A stretch of DNA of 64,000 nucleotides from Planctomycetia bacterium. Its GTDB lineage: Bacteria; Planctomycetota; Planctomycetia; Pirellulales; Thermoguttaceae. The notes beneath the pieces are model-generated. The model had not been told where the DNA came from. It made no database searches and saw only the letters and a program-made list of their open reading frames with translations. Location of the stretch: assembly GCA_030539295.1 (NCBI GenBank), contig JAUNSJ010000001.1, positions 126,001 to 190,000 on the forward strand. Reading direction: 5' to 3'. Both the position numbers and the translations under genes were made by a program. Shown here one piece after another: positions 26,551 through 34,687 of the stretch. Position 1 is the stretch's first letter; each line of letters begins with the position of its first letter.

Positions 26551-27650
26551 TTAATGCTCTGTCGTCATACCGTCGTCCATCGTACAAAATTTTTGAAGGA
26601 GAAGAAGAGGCATCGTTTCCGAAAAGAAACGGACCGAGGCATCGCCAAGCAACATGTGGCATCCGCCAGCGTGATTGGAATTTAAAACCGTATTCGAGCT
26701 GTAACAGTAATTGGCGTCAGCCGGAGTTGCTGCGGACGTTCTTGTTTGATTAATCGGATAGCGAACTGTCGTTATTCCGATTGGATAAGAATAGGCACCT
26801 GTTGTCCCTGCGGCAAGCAAGGAACTTATACTCTTATTAGCGGGAAAATCAAACCCGGCCCACCATCCGCCGCTGTAGTTGGAGCAGAGCCAATCGCGAG
26901 CACCGGTCACCGTATTCTTAACCTTCGCCGATTGCTCACCTACTATACAGGTATTCGACGTACCGTCAAGAATTGCCGCGATGTTTTTCGCCTCATTAAT
27001 AAGAAAAATATTATGGTTAGACATTTTTCCGTAAGAGCCGGTAAAAGTCTGGCGAGCAAGCGGATCCGGATAAGCTCCGGAAATACCGATATAGTCTACG
27101 CGTTGACCTGGCGCGTATTCCGCTAAAACTTGTGTTACGGACGGTATTCCGGTTAAGCCATCTTCCTCCGCCGAGGGGCAAGAGAGTCCCGGTACCATAA
27201 AGCCAAATAATTGTTGATTACTATCGTTCGCTGTCGCAACGGAATCCGTTCGAGTCGACATGCGTTTCTTCCAGTCGATACTGTCAAAAATCGCCGCCTG
27301 TTCCATATACGGAAGAATTCGGAATCGCCAGTTACATGTTCCGGGACGTAAACCACCATTTATATTGGCGCCAAGTGGAAAGACACCTACAACATCATGA
27401 TAATTGTGAACCGCCAGACCAATCTGTTTCATGTTATTCGTACACTGCATGCGCCGCGCCGCTTCCCGCGCCGCCTGCACCGCTGGCAATAAGAGCGCAA
27501 TCAATATTCCTATGATTGCAATGACGACCAAAAGCTCGACAAGAGTGAAAGCGAGAAGTCTTCTTAGAGAGTAAAAGCTGCCCCCCCCACCCAGTTTAAC
27601 ACTTGTCGACCTTTGACCATTTGTTGAACTTTCTTCATTGTCTTTCTCAT
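26551..27650 (-). CDS. DUF1559 prepilin-like protein, cassette B3, frame split at a G8 tract
   Basis: The ATG-initiated frame starts at 27650 (after AAGGAACC), encodes a 28-residue leader through eight G and stops at 27564. The remaining ~350 codons lie in the -1 frame: [37 protein letters not shown] and the DUF1559 body to 26551. No ATG or GTG precedes the prepilin motif in the body frame, only TTG/CTG codons. One extra G, or a -1 shift on the G run, gives a 366-residue protein. The H-X9-DG motif reads NHAGGCHMLLGDASVRF, with DA instead of DG. This may be a phase-OFF allele, programmed frameshifting or a consensus error. Confidence 0.85.
27581..27588 (-). repeat. Homopolymeric G8 tract (B3)
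   Basis: Eight G on the minus strand inside the B3 DUF1559 leader, read GTG GGG GGG GCA in the ATG frame. The tract is followed five codons later by TAA. Nine G would restore the frame. Confidence 0.92.
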
Positions 27651-27706
27651 AATTTGGTTCCTTTCAAAAAATGGGTATCCCTTTATTGTTATGCGAGCCG
27701 CAGACC

Positions 27707-27752
27707 TTACTCCGTCTCGCAATACGCGTGATATAATTTTACAGGCAAATGA
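27707..27752 (-). pseudogene. Remnant of the GntR/LacI regulator C-terminus (B3 head)
   Basis: The minus strand encodes LPVKLYHAYCETE followed by TAA at 27707, matching the last residues LPVKLYHTYRETE of the regulator at 34688. The stop-to-leader-ATG distance is 56 bases here and in B1. Only the tail survives; the rest of the regulator is absent. Confidence 0.8.
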
Positions 27753-27788
27753 CCCGACCCAATATAGTCGCAAAACGGCCCGGGTCAT
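27749..27788. promoter_or_regulatory. Inverted repeat in the B3 leader region
   Basis: ATGACCCGACCC (27749-27760) faces GGCCCGGGTCAT (27777-27788); ten of twelve positions pair across a 16-base spacer. It lies between the promoter and the DUF1559 leader and is duplicated at 31539-31578. It could be a dyad operator or an attenuating hairpin; I cannot decide. Confidence 0.5.
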
Positions 27789-27834
27789 CTTCGTGAAAAA
27801 ACGTGGGAATCCTTCTTGAATCCCTCTCTATTTA

Positions 27835-27863
27835 AATATAGCATAGAACTACAAAAAATGCAA
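27835..27863 (-). promoter_or_regulatory. Promoter of cassette B3
   Basis: On the minus strand TTGCAT (27858-27863), 17 bases, TATATT (27835-27840). The B1 regulator promoter has the same TTGCAT box, the same 17-base spacing and an AATATATTTCATAC block exactly 37 bases upstream of CTTGCATTTTTT, so the two promoters are homologous. Confidence 0.65.
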
Positions 27864-27973
27864 GAGCTCAATAATCGATAAAATCATAAAATGTCATTTA
27901 TGTATGAAATATATTTATTTTATCATAAAGTCAGTCTTTTCTCTCTCAAAATTCTTTGCCTTAGCTGGGGACA

Positions 27974-28223
27974 GATCAGATTGGGGCCACCAATATCAAC
28001 TCCAGTATCGCACCACTGCCAATCGGTCTAAGGCAGAGCAGAACAACCACGCTTCACAATAGAATCATCTCCTTCATGACGTACAAAATGATCCTATTGC
28101 CTTTGGTGTCGAATGGCAGTGGTAAGCGAACAGCGTCCGTCTTCAATCGCTGCGACCGCTTGCGTTCCAACGGTACCTCGCGATGAATCAGGCGTAAAAA
28201 CAACGGAACCCTGGGCCCCGGCG
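27974..28223 (-). pseudogene. Fused remnants of a lipoprotein and a sialidase gene (B3 head)
   Basis: About 28118-28223 (minus) encodes a fragment with GSVVFTPDSSRGTVGTQ and AAIEDGRCSLT, nearly identical to the middle of the 33071 lipoprotein. It runs directly into about 27974-28118, a decayed copy of part of the 32028 sialidase (FDTKGNR for FDAKGNM, later RPIGSGAI... in shifted frame), with an in-frame TGA and frameshifts. The piece is an internally deleted relic of a B1-type lipoprotein-sialidase pair. Confidence 0.85.
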
Positions 28224-28224
28224 G

Positions 28225-29421
28225 TTACACCAGTCGCCAATGCGCCATACGAATGGAAGTCGGCGTTTCGAGGGTATCCGCTTCATACCAGACAGAGATC
28301 AATGTCTCGTCGGGAAGCTGAACCGTCGAAGGATAACCCAAATCGCGTTCTGGTCCCGGCTCAGAAAGTCGAATGGGATCTGACCAGCTCTTTCCCTCGT
28401 CTTCGCTGATCCGAATCCGATTGCAATATGGCTCGTGACGATAACTATAGGTCATCAAAAGTCGACCGTCTTTGAGTCGGAGCAAAAAGGATGGAAATCC
28501 CTTAACACCGATTGAGTGCGGATCACTCCATGTCTTGCCGTCGTCCTCCGATTCTGTCTGCCAGGTCTCCTTTTCGTCTTCATTACGTATCTGAACAAGA
28601 AATTTACCGGGCGAAAGTTCAATTCCATGCGGTTCATTCCAAAACGGAAACTTTCCGTCCGGTTTTCGGTATTTGCTTACGGGGATAGTCCCGAGAGCAT
28701 TCCAGCTTTTACCGTCGTCGACCGACGCGAGAACGCCAAGTGGCTCCTTATTTATCCAACCGGTTCCGAAAAAAAGAATCCGACCATTGAAGCCTGTGAC
28801 AGGTCCGTGTGGCGAGCTGACAGCAATCTTTTGACGGGCATCCCAATTGACACCATCGTCCTCCGAACGGAACATCCAACTTTTATCGGCCTCATTTTTA
28901 CGCTGCTCATCGTTGATCCGGCGATGAGTAGCTTGCCATCTTTCGAAAACTTCGTCTGTCATTCGTCCTTTTATACCGGCTTTGCGTCGGTTGATCTCTT
29001 TTTCCAAAACACCCTCGTAATAAAAAGACGAAGTGAACGTCGTGACCAGAAGGGTTCCTTGATCGGTAATACAGACACCGGAATCGCGATCGTCGGTTGG
29101 ACCGTCGTAAATCGTTTGCGGCCAGCTCCACGTCTTGCCGTCGTCGTAGGAGCGGAACATATCGACACGTCCAAACGGACAGACATGCTGCTGGCGACCG
29201 CCAGAACAGGTCACGATCAGTTCGCCGTTATCCTTTCGCCTCGCCACCGTTGGCCAACCGTAAAAAAATTCCGGCTGATTACTCACGTTCTGAATTCGTT
29301 CCACTTCGATCTTTGGCGCTTTCGTTGCTCCATACGCCTGAATGTAAGCGGGAACGGAAAGAATCATCCCTGCTGCCATTCCGGTTTGTTTGAGCATATC
29401 ACGTCTCGTTATCTTTTTCAT
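28225..29421 (-). CDS. Tat-exported sialidase-like protein with five Asp-boxes, cassette B2
   Basis: A 398-residue protein starting MKKITRRDMLKQTGMAAGM, a twin-arginine signal. Five Asp-boxes are visible: SYDDGKTW, SEDDGVNW, SVDDGKSW, SEDDGKTW and SEDEGKSW, as in sialidase/BNR propellers. WPTVARRKDNGELIVTCSGGR resembles the first-strand Arg region. Tat export suggests folding or cofactor binding before secretion. It is the payload gene of cassette B2, 139 bases after the lipoprotein. The 791-bp repeat begins one base beyond its stop codon. Confidence 0.83.
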   Translation of the reverse strand: MKKITRRDMLKQTGMAAGMILSVPAYIQAYGATKAPKIEVERIQNVSNQPEFFYGWPTVARRKDNGELIVTCSGGRQQHVCPFGRVDMFRSYDDGKTWSWPQTIYDGPTDDRDSGVCITDQGTLLVTTFTSSFYYEGVLEKEINRRKAGIKGRMTDEVFERWQATHRRINDEQRKNEADKSWMFRSEDDGVNWDARQKIAVSSPHGPVTGFNGRILFFGTGWINKEPLGVLASVDDGKSWNALGTIPVSKYRKPDGKFPFWNEPHGIELSPGKFLVQIRNEDEKETWQTESEDDGKTWSDPHSIGVKGFPSFLLRLKDGRLLMTYSYRHEPYCNRIRISEDEGKSWSDPIRLSEPGPERDLGYPSTVQLPDETLISVWYEADTLETPTSIRMAHWRLV

Positions 29422-29560
29422 CTGTTCTCTTTCTGTTTTTTATTGTAGATTGAATTACATAAAACGATCTACCCACCGACGCGGAAGGCGAGGTAGTTCA
29501 AATAATTACAGTTTCAATTATTTACAGCACGCAAATATGGTTTGTTTTAAAGAAATAACC

Positions 29561-30106
29561 CTATTTTGCGTAATCGGCAAGTTCAATGGACAGGGATCCG
29601 CCTGAAGCAGGGACATCAAAAGTCAGAGGGGTGCTCGACGGTTCCCACAAAATCAGAGGTACAAGTTTTACCATTTCCGCATGATTTCGGTCCCGGGCGA
29701 CTTTCTCCTCTTTTGCGAATGCCTGACGCTCCTGAAGCGTCATGGCAGCCATTTCATCACTCGTTTTATTTTTCAGTCCCAACGGAATATTTTTTCGAAC
29801 AACGACTTTATAGTTCCCCTGCGGAACGCCGTTGGCCATATAACTGCCTTGGGTGGTCACCAACTTCGCTTTGCCCGTAGCGTCCGTTTGTCCCACCATG
29901 GATAAGGCCCTGCCCGAGTGCGCGGCTACGAGCGAAACGGACACGCCTTCCATGGGAGCACCACTTTTTGTAACGCTGATCGAACAGGGAACCAGCGTCG
30001 GGAAACCGTCCGGTGTCTCTTTATTCTGACAGCCGGCCATTAGAAAAACGAACAGCAGTGTCGGCACAAGTACACGAACGGAGAGCTTATTGAACTTTAT
30101 CATCAC
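29561..30106 (-). CDS. Lipoprotein of cassette B2
   Basis: A 181-residue lipoprotein with lipobox LMAGC (Cys about 26). It is a clear paralogue of the cassette A lipoprotein: PDGFPTLVPCSISVTKSGAPMEGVSVSL, GVPQGNYKVVVRKNIP, a charged helical insertion rich in Lys/Glu, and the C-terminal IELADYAK. The shared pair (this type of lipoprotein with a five-Asp-box sialidase) links cassettes A and B2. Start ATG at 30106, or the next codon ATG at 30103; both fit. Confidence 0.83.
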   Translation of the reverse strand: MMIKFNKLSVRVLVPTLLFVFLMAGCQNKETPDGFPTLVPCSISVTKSGAPMEGVSVSLVAAHSGRALSMVGQTDATGKAKLVTTQGSYMANGVPQGNYKVVVRKNIPLGLKNKTSDEMAAMTLQERQAFAKEEKVARDRNHAEMVKLVPLILWEPSSTPLTFDVPASGGSLSIELADYAK

Positions 30107-30232
30107 ATACCCTTTTTACTATATTCTGATTATTTTGATTGGAATGTTCCCTGTCCTCGCGAAAGCGACAGGGACACAATGATCACGTCTGCCATTGAAC
30201 GTGATTGATACCAGTTGAAATGGATTCCTGAC

Positions 30233-31440
30233 TTAGAGCGTTACGCCTTCCCCGCCTCCTCGCGAGCCCATTGCGCCCCAGATTCCATAGGGACTCGGTC
30301 CAGACTCAATCTCGGCCCCGGTTTCAAAGTTCGTTGTCCCGGACGTAATCGCATTGATCGTATCGGACACAAATCGGACACTACCATCGCCCATTGCCAC
30401 GTTGACTCCTCCCGAATGATAGCTCGATACGGTTGACATCGACATTTTTCCTGTGTCGTTAGCATTCGGATAAAGAGAACCTTTTGTTAGTGTCGCACAT
30501 GATGGCGCGTTTGGCGGCAGTATGGTTTGAATGCAATTCGTCATGGAGTACCCGCCAGACCAGCACGCGCCTGCCCCTTGTCGTTGGTATTCACTTGCGG
30601 AAAGCAGAGTGCGATCTGTAGCACTGCGGGCTCCGTTGCAATCGACCGGCTTTATACTGTTGGCTGTGTTCAGTAGGGCAATACCTCCCTTGATTTTATC
30701 TGAATATTGTTCGGAGGAACAGGCTCTTTCACTAAAGGAGATCGTATTGGAAAGGCCATCAGTTACGGCGGCGAACGTCATCCATTCCATCTCACCCATG
30801 GTAAAACCTCGCTTATTCTTTACTAAATTGACGGGCGCACTCCAATCGCCGGCGGCAATGGGACATGGCGTTGCGGTAATGGTATCTCCCAGCGAAAGCA
30901 TGTAATTTGTGCGCCCTCGCTTTGCCATATAAGGACACAGCTCTCCGGAAACAGGATCGCTAGGGCATCCGAGATAGTTGATTTTGACCATATACTCTTT
31001 GCCATAGACGGAGCTGTCGTTATAGGCATTGCGTATATTACTGTAATTGATCGCGCAAATCGATTCGTAAAGGGACGTCTGCTCATTGAACGGAAGCAGA
31101 GTGACATGAATTCCGTAGCCAGCCCAATTAGAAGTTTCCGAGTTGAAGGGACCACACATCTGGGATGGCAAAGCATTATTCGCATCATGGTAGTTGTGAA
31201 CGGACAAGGCGATTTGCTTGAGGTTATTCGTACACTGCATGCGCCGCGCCGCTTCTCGCGCCGCCTGCACCGCTGGCAATAAGAGCGCAATCAATATTCC
31301 TATGATTGCAATGACGACCAAAAGCTCGACAAGAGTGAAAGCGAGAAGTCTTCTTAGAGAGTAAAAGCTGCCCCCCCCACCCAGTTTAACACTTGTCGAC
31401 CTTTGACCATTTGTTGAACTTTCTTCATTGTCTTTCTCAT
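30233..31440 (-). CDS. DUF1559 prepilin-like protein, cassette B2, frame split at a G8 tract
   Basis: Same arrangement as B3: ATG at 31440, 28-residue leader ending at TAA 31354, and a body in the -1 frame to 30233 (402 residues if joined). The body has [25 protein letters not shown], and H-X9-DG as [17 protein letters not shown]. It most resembles the cassette A protein ([39 protein letters not shown]). The body is intact over more than 360 codons, which argues that it is or recently was under selection. Confidence 0.85.
31371..31378 (-). repeat. Homopolymeric G8 tract (B2)
   Basis: Eight G on the minus strand in the B2 DUF1559 leader, with the same flanks as in B3 (GGGT before, CAGCTTTTAC after). 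Part of the 791-bp repeat. Confidence 0.92.
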
Positions 31441-31496
31441 AATTTGGTTCCTTTCAAAAAATGGGTATCCCTTTATTGTTATGCGAGCCGCAGACC

Positions 31497-31542
31497 TTAC
31501 TCCGTCTCGCAATACGCGTGATATAATTTTACAGGCAAATGA
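31497..31542 (-). pseudogene. Remnant of the GntR/LacI regulator C-terminus (B2 head)
   Basis: Same as in B3: LPVKLYHAYCETE then TAA, 56 bases before the leader ATG at 31440. Confidence 0.78.
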
Positions 31543-31624
31543 CCCGACCCAATATAGTCGCAAAACGGCCCGGGTCATCTTCGTGAAAAAACGTGGGAAT
31601 CCTTCTTGAATCCCTCTCTATTTA

Positions 31625-31653
31625 AATATAGCATAGAACTACAAAAAATGCAA
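31625..31653 (-). promoter_or_regulatory. Promoter of cassette B2
   Basis: TTGCAT (31648-31653) and TATATT (31625-31630) on the minus strand, 17 bases apart, identical to the B3 promoter. Confidence 0.65.
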
Positions 31654-31763
31654 GAGCTCAATAATCGATAAAATCATAAAATGTCATTTATGTATGAAAT
31701 ATATTTATTTTATCATAAAGTCAGTCTTTTCTCTCTCAAAATTCTTTGCCTTAGCTGGGGACA

Positions 31764-32013
31764 GATCAGATTGGGGCCACCAATATCAACTCCAGTATCG
31801 CACCACTGCCAATCGGTCTAAGGCAGAGCAGAACAACCACGCTTCACAATAGAATCATCTCCTTCATGACGTACAAAATGATCCTATTGCCTTTGGTGTC
31901 GAATGGCAGTGGTAAGCGAACAGCGTCCGTCTTCAATCGCTGCGACCGCTTGCGTTCCGACGGTACCTCGCGATGAATCAGGCGTAAAAACAACGGAACC
32001 CTGGGCCCCGGCG
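31764..32013 (-). pseudogene. Fused remnants of a lipoprotein and a sialidase gene (B2 head)
   Basis: Second copy of the relic described at 27974-28223, with one substitution (28169 versus 31959). It lies directly downstream of the intact B1 sialidase from which (or from whose sister) it appears to derive. Confidence 0.83.
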
Positions 32014-32027
32014 ACACACAAGCCTTG

Positions 32028-33071
32028 TTACGGCGTAGCAATCGCCTTCTTTACGTCGGCAAGAGGAATCGAGGTTATATAAATCGACGCGTGTCCTTCG
32101 TGGCTTGAATACCAGGAGATCCATAACTTGTCGTTATGTACGCAGAATCCGGGGTAGCTACAATCTCCGCCCGATGGAAGAACCCATAAATTGCGGTATT
32201 TGAAATCGTCGGTCAACGTGCCAATTTTTGTTAGGCCATCGACGCGTCCTCCGAGAATAACCGAGTCATCCGAAAGATAGATCAGATTGGGACCACCAAT
32301 ACGAACTCCAACGTCATGCCACTTCCAATCGGTGTAAGGCGAGGCAGAACAACCGAGCTTTGCTATAGTGTCATCTCCTTCGCGGCGTATAAAAATGGTC
32401 ATATTACCCTTGGCATCAAATCGGGCTGTTGCTTCATTAGGCAATCCGGTTACATTAAGCTTGGAAACCTTTTCGTAATCAATTCCATTCGTGGTCTTGA
32501 CAAGAAAAGCCTGCCATTCAGTTTGACTCTGGCTCAAGTCCTGATAAAGGACACCGTAACCCACATTCTCACGCCAGGTCACGCGCCAAATCCAATCGAC
32601 ATCCGACTTGATCTCCGGGTCCACGCGAAGAGGAACAGGTTGGCTGAACTCCCGACCGTTTTCCGAAAACGCAACATGAGGCAGTCTACTCCGCCACGAC
32701 CCGTTAATGCAAACGGATCCCCCCATGAGGACCATAAGACGACCGTCCGGCGTCACTGATAATTTGGCGTCGCGCAGATCGTAAGTCGGTACGGCAAGTA
32801 GCGTCACCGACTCCCAGTTCTCGCCGTCTTCGGACCGAAGTACACGAACGGTCCCGTCACCAACACCGGTTGCAGGACCGGGTACATGCCCTGTACTCTC
32901 ACGAAACGTACAATAAAATGCGTCTTGAAAATACAACAAATCGGTAAATGCATTGTGCGGCGAAGCGTCCCATATCTTCGCAACCGGATATGGGAATTCC
33001 TGCCCCAAGCCACTTCCACAAAACAGGACAAACAGAGCCAGTCCAAATAGCAACGTTTTCTTTCTTCTCAT
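32028..33071 (-). CDS. Secreted propeller (sialidase-like) protein, cassette B1
   Basis: A 347-residue protein with a signal peptide (about 1-23, ending GSGLGQ). One good Asp-box-like SEDGENW is visible and several degenerate ones; ARFDAKGNMTIFIRREGDDTIAKLG and SYPGFCVHNDKLWISWYSSHEGHASIYI fit the strands of a six-bladed sialidase-like fold. Its ATG overlaps the lipoprotein stop as TAATG, so translation is coupled. A decayed copy of its residues about 215-260 is present twice in the 791-bp repeats. Substrate unknown. Confidence 0.75.
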   Translation of the reverse strand: MRRKKTLLFGLALFVLFCGSGLGQEFPYPVAKIWDASPHNAFTDLLYFQDAFYCTFRESTGHVPGPATGVGDGTVRVLRSEDGENWESVTLLAVPTYDLRDAKLSVTPDGRLMVLMGGSVCINGSWRSRLPHVAFSENGREFSQPVPLRVDPEIKSDVDWIWRVTWRENVGYGVLYQDLSQSQTEWQAFLVKTTNGIDYEKVSKLNVTGLPNEATARFDAKGNMTIFIRREGDDTIAKLGCSASPYTDWKWHDVGVRIGGPNLIYLSDDSVILGGRVDGLTKIGTLTDDFKYRNLWVLPSGGDCSYPGFCVHNDKLWISWYSSHEGHASIYITSIPLADVKKAIATP

Positions 33072-33490
33072 TATTTCTTTACCTCAATTGCCGTACCTTC
33101 AATGTTAAAATCTCGTGTTAATGCGTCAGGCTGAACCTCGACCGATTCCCTCTGATTCTCAAAGAGAGTATCGGCAACGGGGCCGGAATCGCCTTCACGC
33201 ATGTTATGCAGACCACTTACCTCCACCGAATAGTATCCTGCTACCAGGCCATTGACAGCGGTAAGCGAGTAACGTCCGTCTTCAATTGCCGCGACTACCT
33301 GCGTTCCAACAGTACCTCGCGACGAGTCCGGCGTAAAAACCACGGAACCATAGGGGACAGGCGTCCCATTATAGGTTACATTCCCTGAAAAAGAATATTG
33401 CTTCGCTTTCGAATTGCATCCAATGCAGGTCAGCAAAACGACCAACAAAAGGCAATATCCCGTTCGTTCAAAAAAACTTTTTCCTGTCAT
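33071..33490 (-). CDS. Lipoprotein of cassette B1 (CarboxypepD_reg-like)
   Basis: A 139-residue lipoprotein; the lipobox is LTCIGC. The mature part SFSGNVTYNGTPVPYGSVVFTPDSSRG...DGRYSLTAVNGLVAGYYSVEVSG is a small transthyretin-like domain common in planctomycete lipoproteins. ATG 33490 follows AAAGGTG; a GTG nine bases upstream is also open. It lies 23 bases after the DUF1559 stop and overlaps the following propeller gene by one base. Its middle segment is preserved as a relic in both 791-bp repeats. Confidence 0.83.
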   Translation of the reverse strand: MTGKSFFERTGYCLLLVVLLTCIGCNSKAKQYSFSGNVTYNGTPVPYGSVVFTPDSSRGTVGTQVVAAIEDGRYSLTAVNGLVAGYYSVEVSGLHNMREGDSGPVADTLFENQRESVEVQPDALTRDFNIEGTAIEVKK

Positions 33491-33513
33491 GAAAAACACC
33501 TTTCCAGAATATT

Positions 33514-34631
33514 TTACAAACTAACGACTTTACCATCCTGACGATTTCCTAATTGCTTCAACAGATAGACATCCATCGTCTCTGAAAGGAATCGGACACT
33601 GCCATCGGCCAGCGAAAAATTCGCTCCGCCACTATGCTCACTATTGAATGGGGTATAGGTGTAATGTTGATTCGTCGTCATAGGGCCAAGAACATTGATC
33701 CCGTAGCCAATCATCTTAACGGAAGCACATATATAACCTCGTACCCAGTTGTCTCCGTTGAGGCAACCATTCCATGAAGTTTGTTGTGTGGACGAACGTT
33801 TCTTACAAGTTCCGCCCGTAATTTCACCAAACAGAAGCGTATTGGATGTGCCATCGGTAATGGAAGCCATGGACAAACTCTTACCGAGCGGGAGCGCCCC
33901 TTCTAAGTTAATGTTTTCAGGACCAATTGCGGTAGTTGAATAATCACCATCGGCGGTGTTTGCACTTTTGGCACCATACGTACCGCAGATACCGTGGTAA
34001 TGGAGATTGTAGGGGGGATTTGTTTTCCAGAGAAAACGATTGGTCCACTTGGCGTATCTGTTATCATCCACAGCACTGGGACACTGAAACGCGTCGATTT
34101 TGATCATGCCCCAAATAGCCTTGCCCGTCACAAAATCTGACACGTGTACTGTCGTAGGGACACCATTCATATTAGTAGTATAGGATGTTCCAGTTGAAAG
34201 GGTTCCCACTAAATTGAGTGGATTTCCAACACGAAAATCAAATTTGTCATACAAACTGCCCTGCTCCATAAAAGGAAGTATCGCCACATGTAAACTCAGT
34301 CCATTGCCATTAGCATCGCCGTTTTCGGCAGCGGATGGACAATTCCACCCACCAGGAGGCAGAGTGAAATGAGTATCATGATAATTGTGAGTGGCGATCG
34401 CCAGCTGCTTGAGATTATTCGTACACTGCATGCGCCGCGCCGCTTCTCGCGCCGCCTGCACCGCTGGCAATAAGAGCGCAATCAATATTCCTATGATTGC
34501 AATGACGACCAAAAGCTCGACAAGAGTGAAAGCGAGGAGTCTTCTTAGAGGGTAAAAGCTACCCCCCCCACCCAGTTTAACGCTTGTCGACCTTTGACCA
34601 TTTGTTGAACTTTCTTCACTGTCTTTTTCAT
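33514..34631 (-). CDS. DUF1559 prepilin-like protein, cassette B1, frame split at a G8 tract
   Basis: ATG at 34631, leader of 28 codons ending at TAA 34545, body in the -1 frame to 33514 (372 residues if joined). The leader differs from B2/B3 by several substitutions and the base after the tract is T not C, yet the tract is again exactly eight G and the same stop follows. Body: [36 protein letters not shown]9-DG as EHSGGANFSLADGSVRF. The leader ATG is 56 bases after the regulator stop, so regulator and cassette probably share a transcript. Confidence 0.85.
34562..34569 (-). repeat. Homopolymeric G8 tract (B1)
   Basis: Eight G on the minus strand in the B1 leader, flanked by GGGT and TAGCTTTTAC. 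Independent of the 791-bp repeat pair, which makes a shared sequencing error less likely. Confidence 0.92.
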
Positions 34632-34687
34632 AATTTGGTTCCTTTCGAAAAATGGGTACCCCTTTATTGTTATACGAGCCGCAGTGC

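Larger units (their letters stand above)
27433..28223 (-). repeat. 791-bp direct repeat, copy 1 (head of cassette B3)
   Basis: Nearly identical to 31223-32013 (offset 3790); by eye only two differences (near 27475 and at 28169). On the minus strand it runs from one base past the stop of the B2 sialidase gene (28225), through lipoprotein and sialidase remnants, a promoter, a regulator-tail remnant, the DUF1559 leader with G8 and the first ~30 codons of the DUF1559 core. Similarity ends abruptly inside DUF1559 after the MQCTNN codons. Confidence 0.93.
31223..32013 (-). repeat. 791-bp direct repeat, copy 2 (head of cassette B2)
   Basis: Copy of 27433-28223. It ends 14 bases past the stop of the B1 sialidase gene (32028). 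It holds a promoter (TTGCAT 31648-31653, TATATT 31625-31630, 17-base spacing), the regulator-tail remnant (stop at 31497), the inverted repeat 31539-31578 and the DUF1559 leader. Confidence 0.93.

Noticed and set aside
26551-27531. Translation of B3 (and B1, B2) DUF1559 from the internal TTG before VVIAII
   Set aside because: This would delete half of the prepilin-like signal, has no ribosome site, and leaves the conserved ATG leader unexplained. It remains possible but is the weaker reading.
28516-29448. 310-codon open frame on the plus strand
   Set aside because: It is antisense to the B2 sialidase-like gene, whose five Asp-boxes and Tat signal identify the real frame.
27433-32013. The 791-bp repeat as an insertion sequence
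   Set aside because: No transposase, no terminal inverted repeats and no target duplication; its content is cassette head plus relics.
31844-32041. 65-codon open frame in the repeat upstream of B2
   Set aside because: It mixes an out-of-frame lipoprotein relic with a decayed sialidase fragment; better described as a pseudogene.
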